This document shows positions 63,114-64,000 of a stretch of DNA of 64,000 nt, piece after piece; position 1 is the stretch's first letter; the number at the start of each line of letters is the position of its first letter. A program made the position numbers and the translations under genes. The notes under the pieces were generated by a model. It made no database searches and was not told the DNA's origin. It worked only from the letters and a program-made list of their open reading frames with translations. Source of the DNA: Homalodisca vitripennis (lineage: Eukaryota; Arthropoda; Insecta; Hemiptera; Cicadellidae); contig NW_025776220.1 in NCBI RefSeq assembly GCF_021130785.1, positions 62,001 to 126,000 on the forward strand, in the 5' to 3' direction.

Positions 63114-64000
63114 CCTAATTAGCAAAGGTCGTCTCCACTTATTGTAATTTTTGAGATTTTGGCCATTGCCATGGTGATATTTTTTTCTCAATGGTCAAGA
63201 AAAGGCTGTAACACCAAAAAATCCACAAGTAATAAAATCCTTAATTATCAAAGGTTGTATCTAGAAGACTCAGTTCAATAATAAGCAACAGCTGTAATTC
63301 CTGTAGTCCATGGGAAAATGCCATAGTGATACCAAGAGCAGTGAACAGTGCCTGATGTACAGGATGTAGTGTAGTTGTTAATAGTGGTTATTTACATTTT
63401 ATACTGAAATAGTGATACTAAATAATTATAGTAACTCCGTATAAAGTTAGTTTTAAAATTAGCGTTTGTTAACGTGGGAAAATAACCCAATTAATTATAT
63501 CCTTGGAGTTACAGCTTTTCCTTCTTAAGGGTAGTTAAAAGCAAAAGTCGTAACTTCACAAACAGCTGCATTTCCATAATAGGCGCACAGTATAAAGAAT
63601 AAAGAGTATCTATTATTAACGCTTCTGAAAACCAATACATCGTTCTGTGGCAGTTAGGTCAGATTATTTTATATTCAAAATCGAAGTATGTGTAAATAAC
63701 GTAACATAGCCTAATTTTACCGCCATAGCGCAATGTTTTAGGTTGTTCAGCTATCGATATTTTAATTGTATTGTCTATTGTATTGCCTCCTATGGAAGTG
63801 CAGCCTCACAAATTTAGATATTGAGAATATTGTTTAAAATTATACAAATTAAGTTCTTCAAATTTGTAAGATATCAATGAAAAATTAACTACAGTATTCC
63901 CACTGATACCATGGCAACAGTTCTGGTAGGAATCACAAATTTAATACGACGTAAGCCTACATTATTTCACTATTAACCTAGTGGCAAAGGCTTATAACAT
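63114..64000. other. Non-coding right edge
   Basis: AT-rich sequence with no supported gene, repeat end or recognised element. The junction with the R1-like ORF1 lies at or shortly after 63113. Confidence 0.5.

Noticed and set aside
63114..64000. Possible host gene exons at the right edge
   Set aside because: No open frame with codon-like composition or splice structure could be supported.

Overview
The window is eukaryotic, invertebrate and most likely insect DNA made almost entirely of transposable elements. Evidence for this is the mix of APE-type non-LTR retrotransposons (LINEs), piggyBac, Kolobok-like, mariner-like, hAT, MULE and DUF7869-type elements, the AT-rich background, GT-AG introns and TA/CA microsatellites. 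I find no bacterial gene organisation, no tRNA or rRNA gene and no convincing single-copy host gene. All family names come from motifs read by eye and are not database results.

Left part (1-24601): a 12,769 bp unit is present twice, head to tail and nearly identical. Copy 1 runs off the left edge and ends at 11832; copy 2 is 11833-24601. Each unit holds, in order: a decayed LINE (+), a mariner-like 3' end, a TA/CA microsatellite, a piggyBac N-terminal fossil, a CR1-like LINE (-), the 5' part of a DUF7869-type transposase-like gene (+), the left end of a piggyBac element, and an I-like LINE (-) with an RNase H domain. Copy 1 is cut inside ORF1 of that last LINE. Only copy 2 continues into the rest of the nest.

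Centre-left (18839-30943): a four-layer nest is resolved by target-site duplications. The DUF7869-type gene is split by a piggyBac (TTAA at 19181 and 30737). The piggyBac is split by the I-like LINE (12 bp duplications at 19422 and 28077). The LINE carries a Kolobok-like element with an intact transposase gene (25428-28059) 17 bp from its 5' end. A second, diverged LINE of the same family (41905-45697) carries a different Kolobok-like element at exactly the same LINE position and in the same orientation. This is the most unusual observation in the window.

Centre (31015-46815): piggyBac fossils on both strands, a LINE with a 14 bp target-site duplication (32746-38098) that contains a CR1-like 3' fragment, a two-exon MULE fragment, a poly-C tract, and a LINE reverse transcriptase 3' part (+).

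Right part (46974-64000): a piggyBac fossil abuts a mariner-like DD41D element with long terminal inverted repeats and an intact gene. Next is an intact piggyBac (50142-52388) sitting in another mariner 3' remnant. Then a Kolobok-like element (52701-59870) is split by a hAT element whose intron holds a third, nearly intact Kolobok-like element (55503-58593). The window ends with a decayed R1-like ORF1 containing an 18 bp minisatellite and a LINE 3'-UTR insertion with 10 bp duplications.

Elements that use TTAA as target (piggyBac and Kolobok-like) dominate. Candidate autonomous elements are the 25.4 kb Kolobok, the 48.2 kb mariner and the 50.1 kb piggyBac. Most other coding regions are broken.
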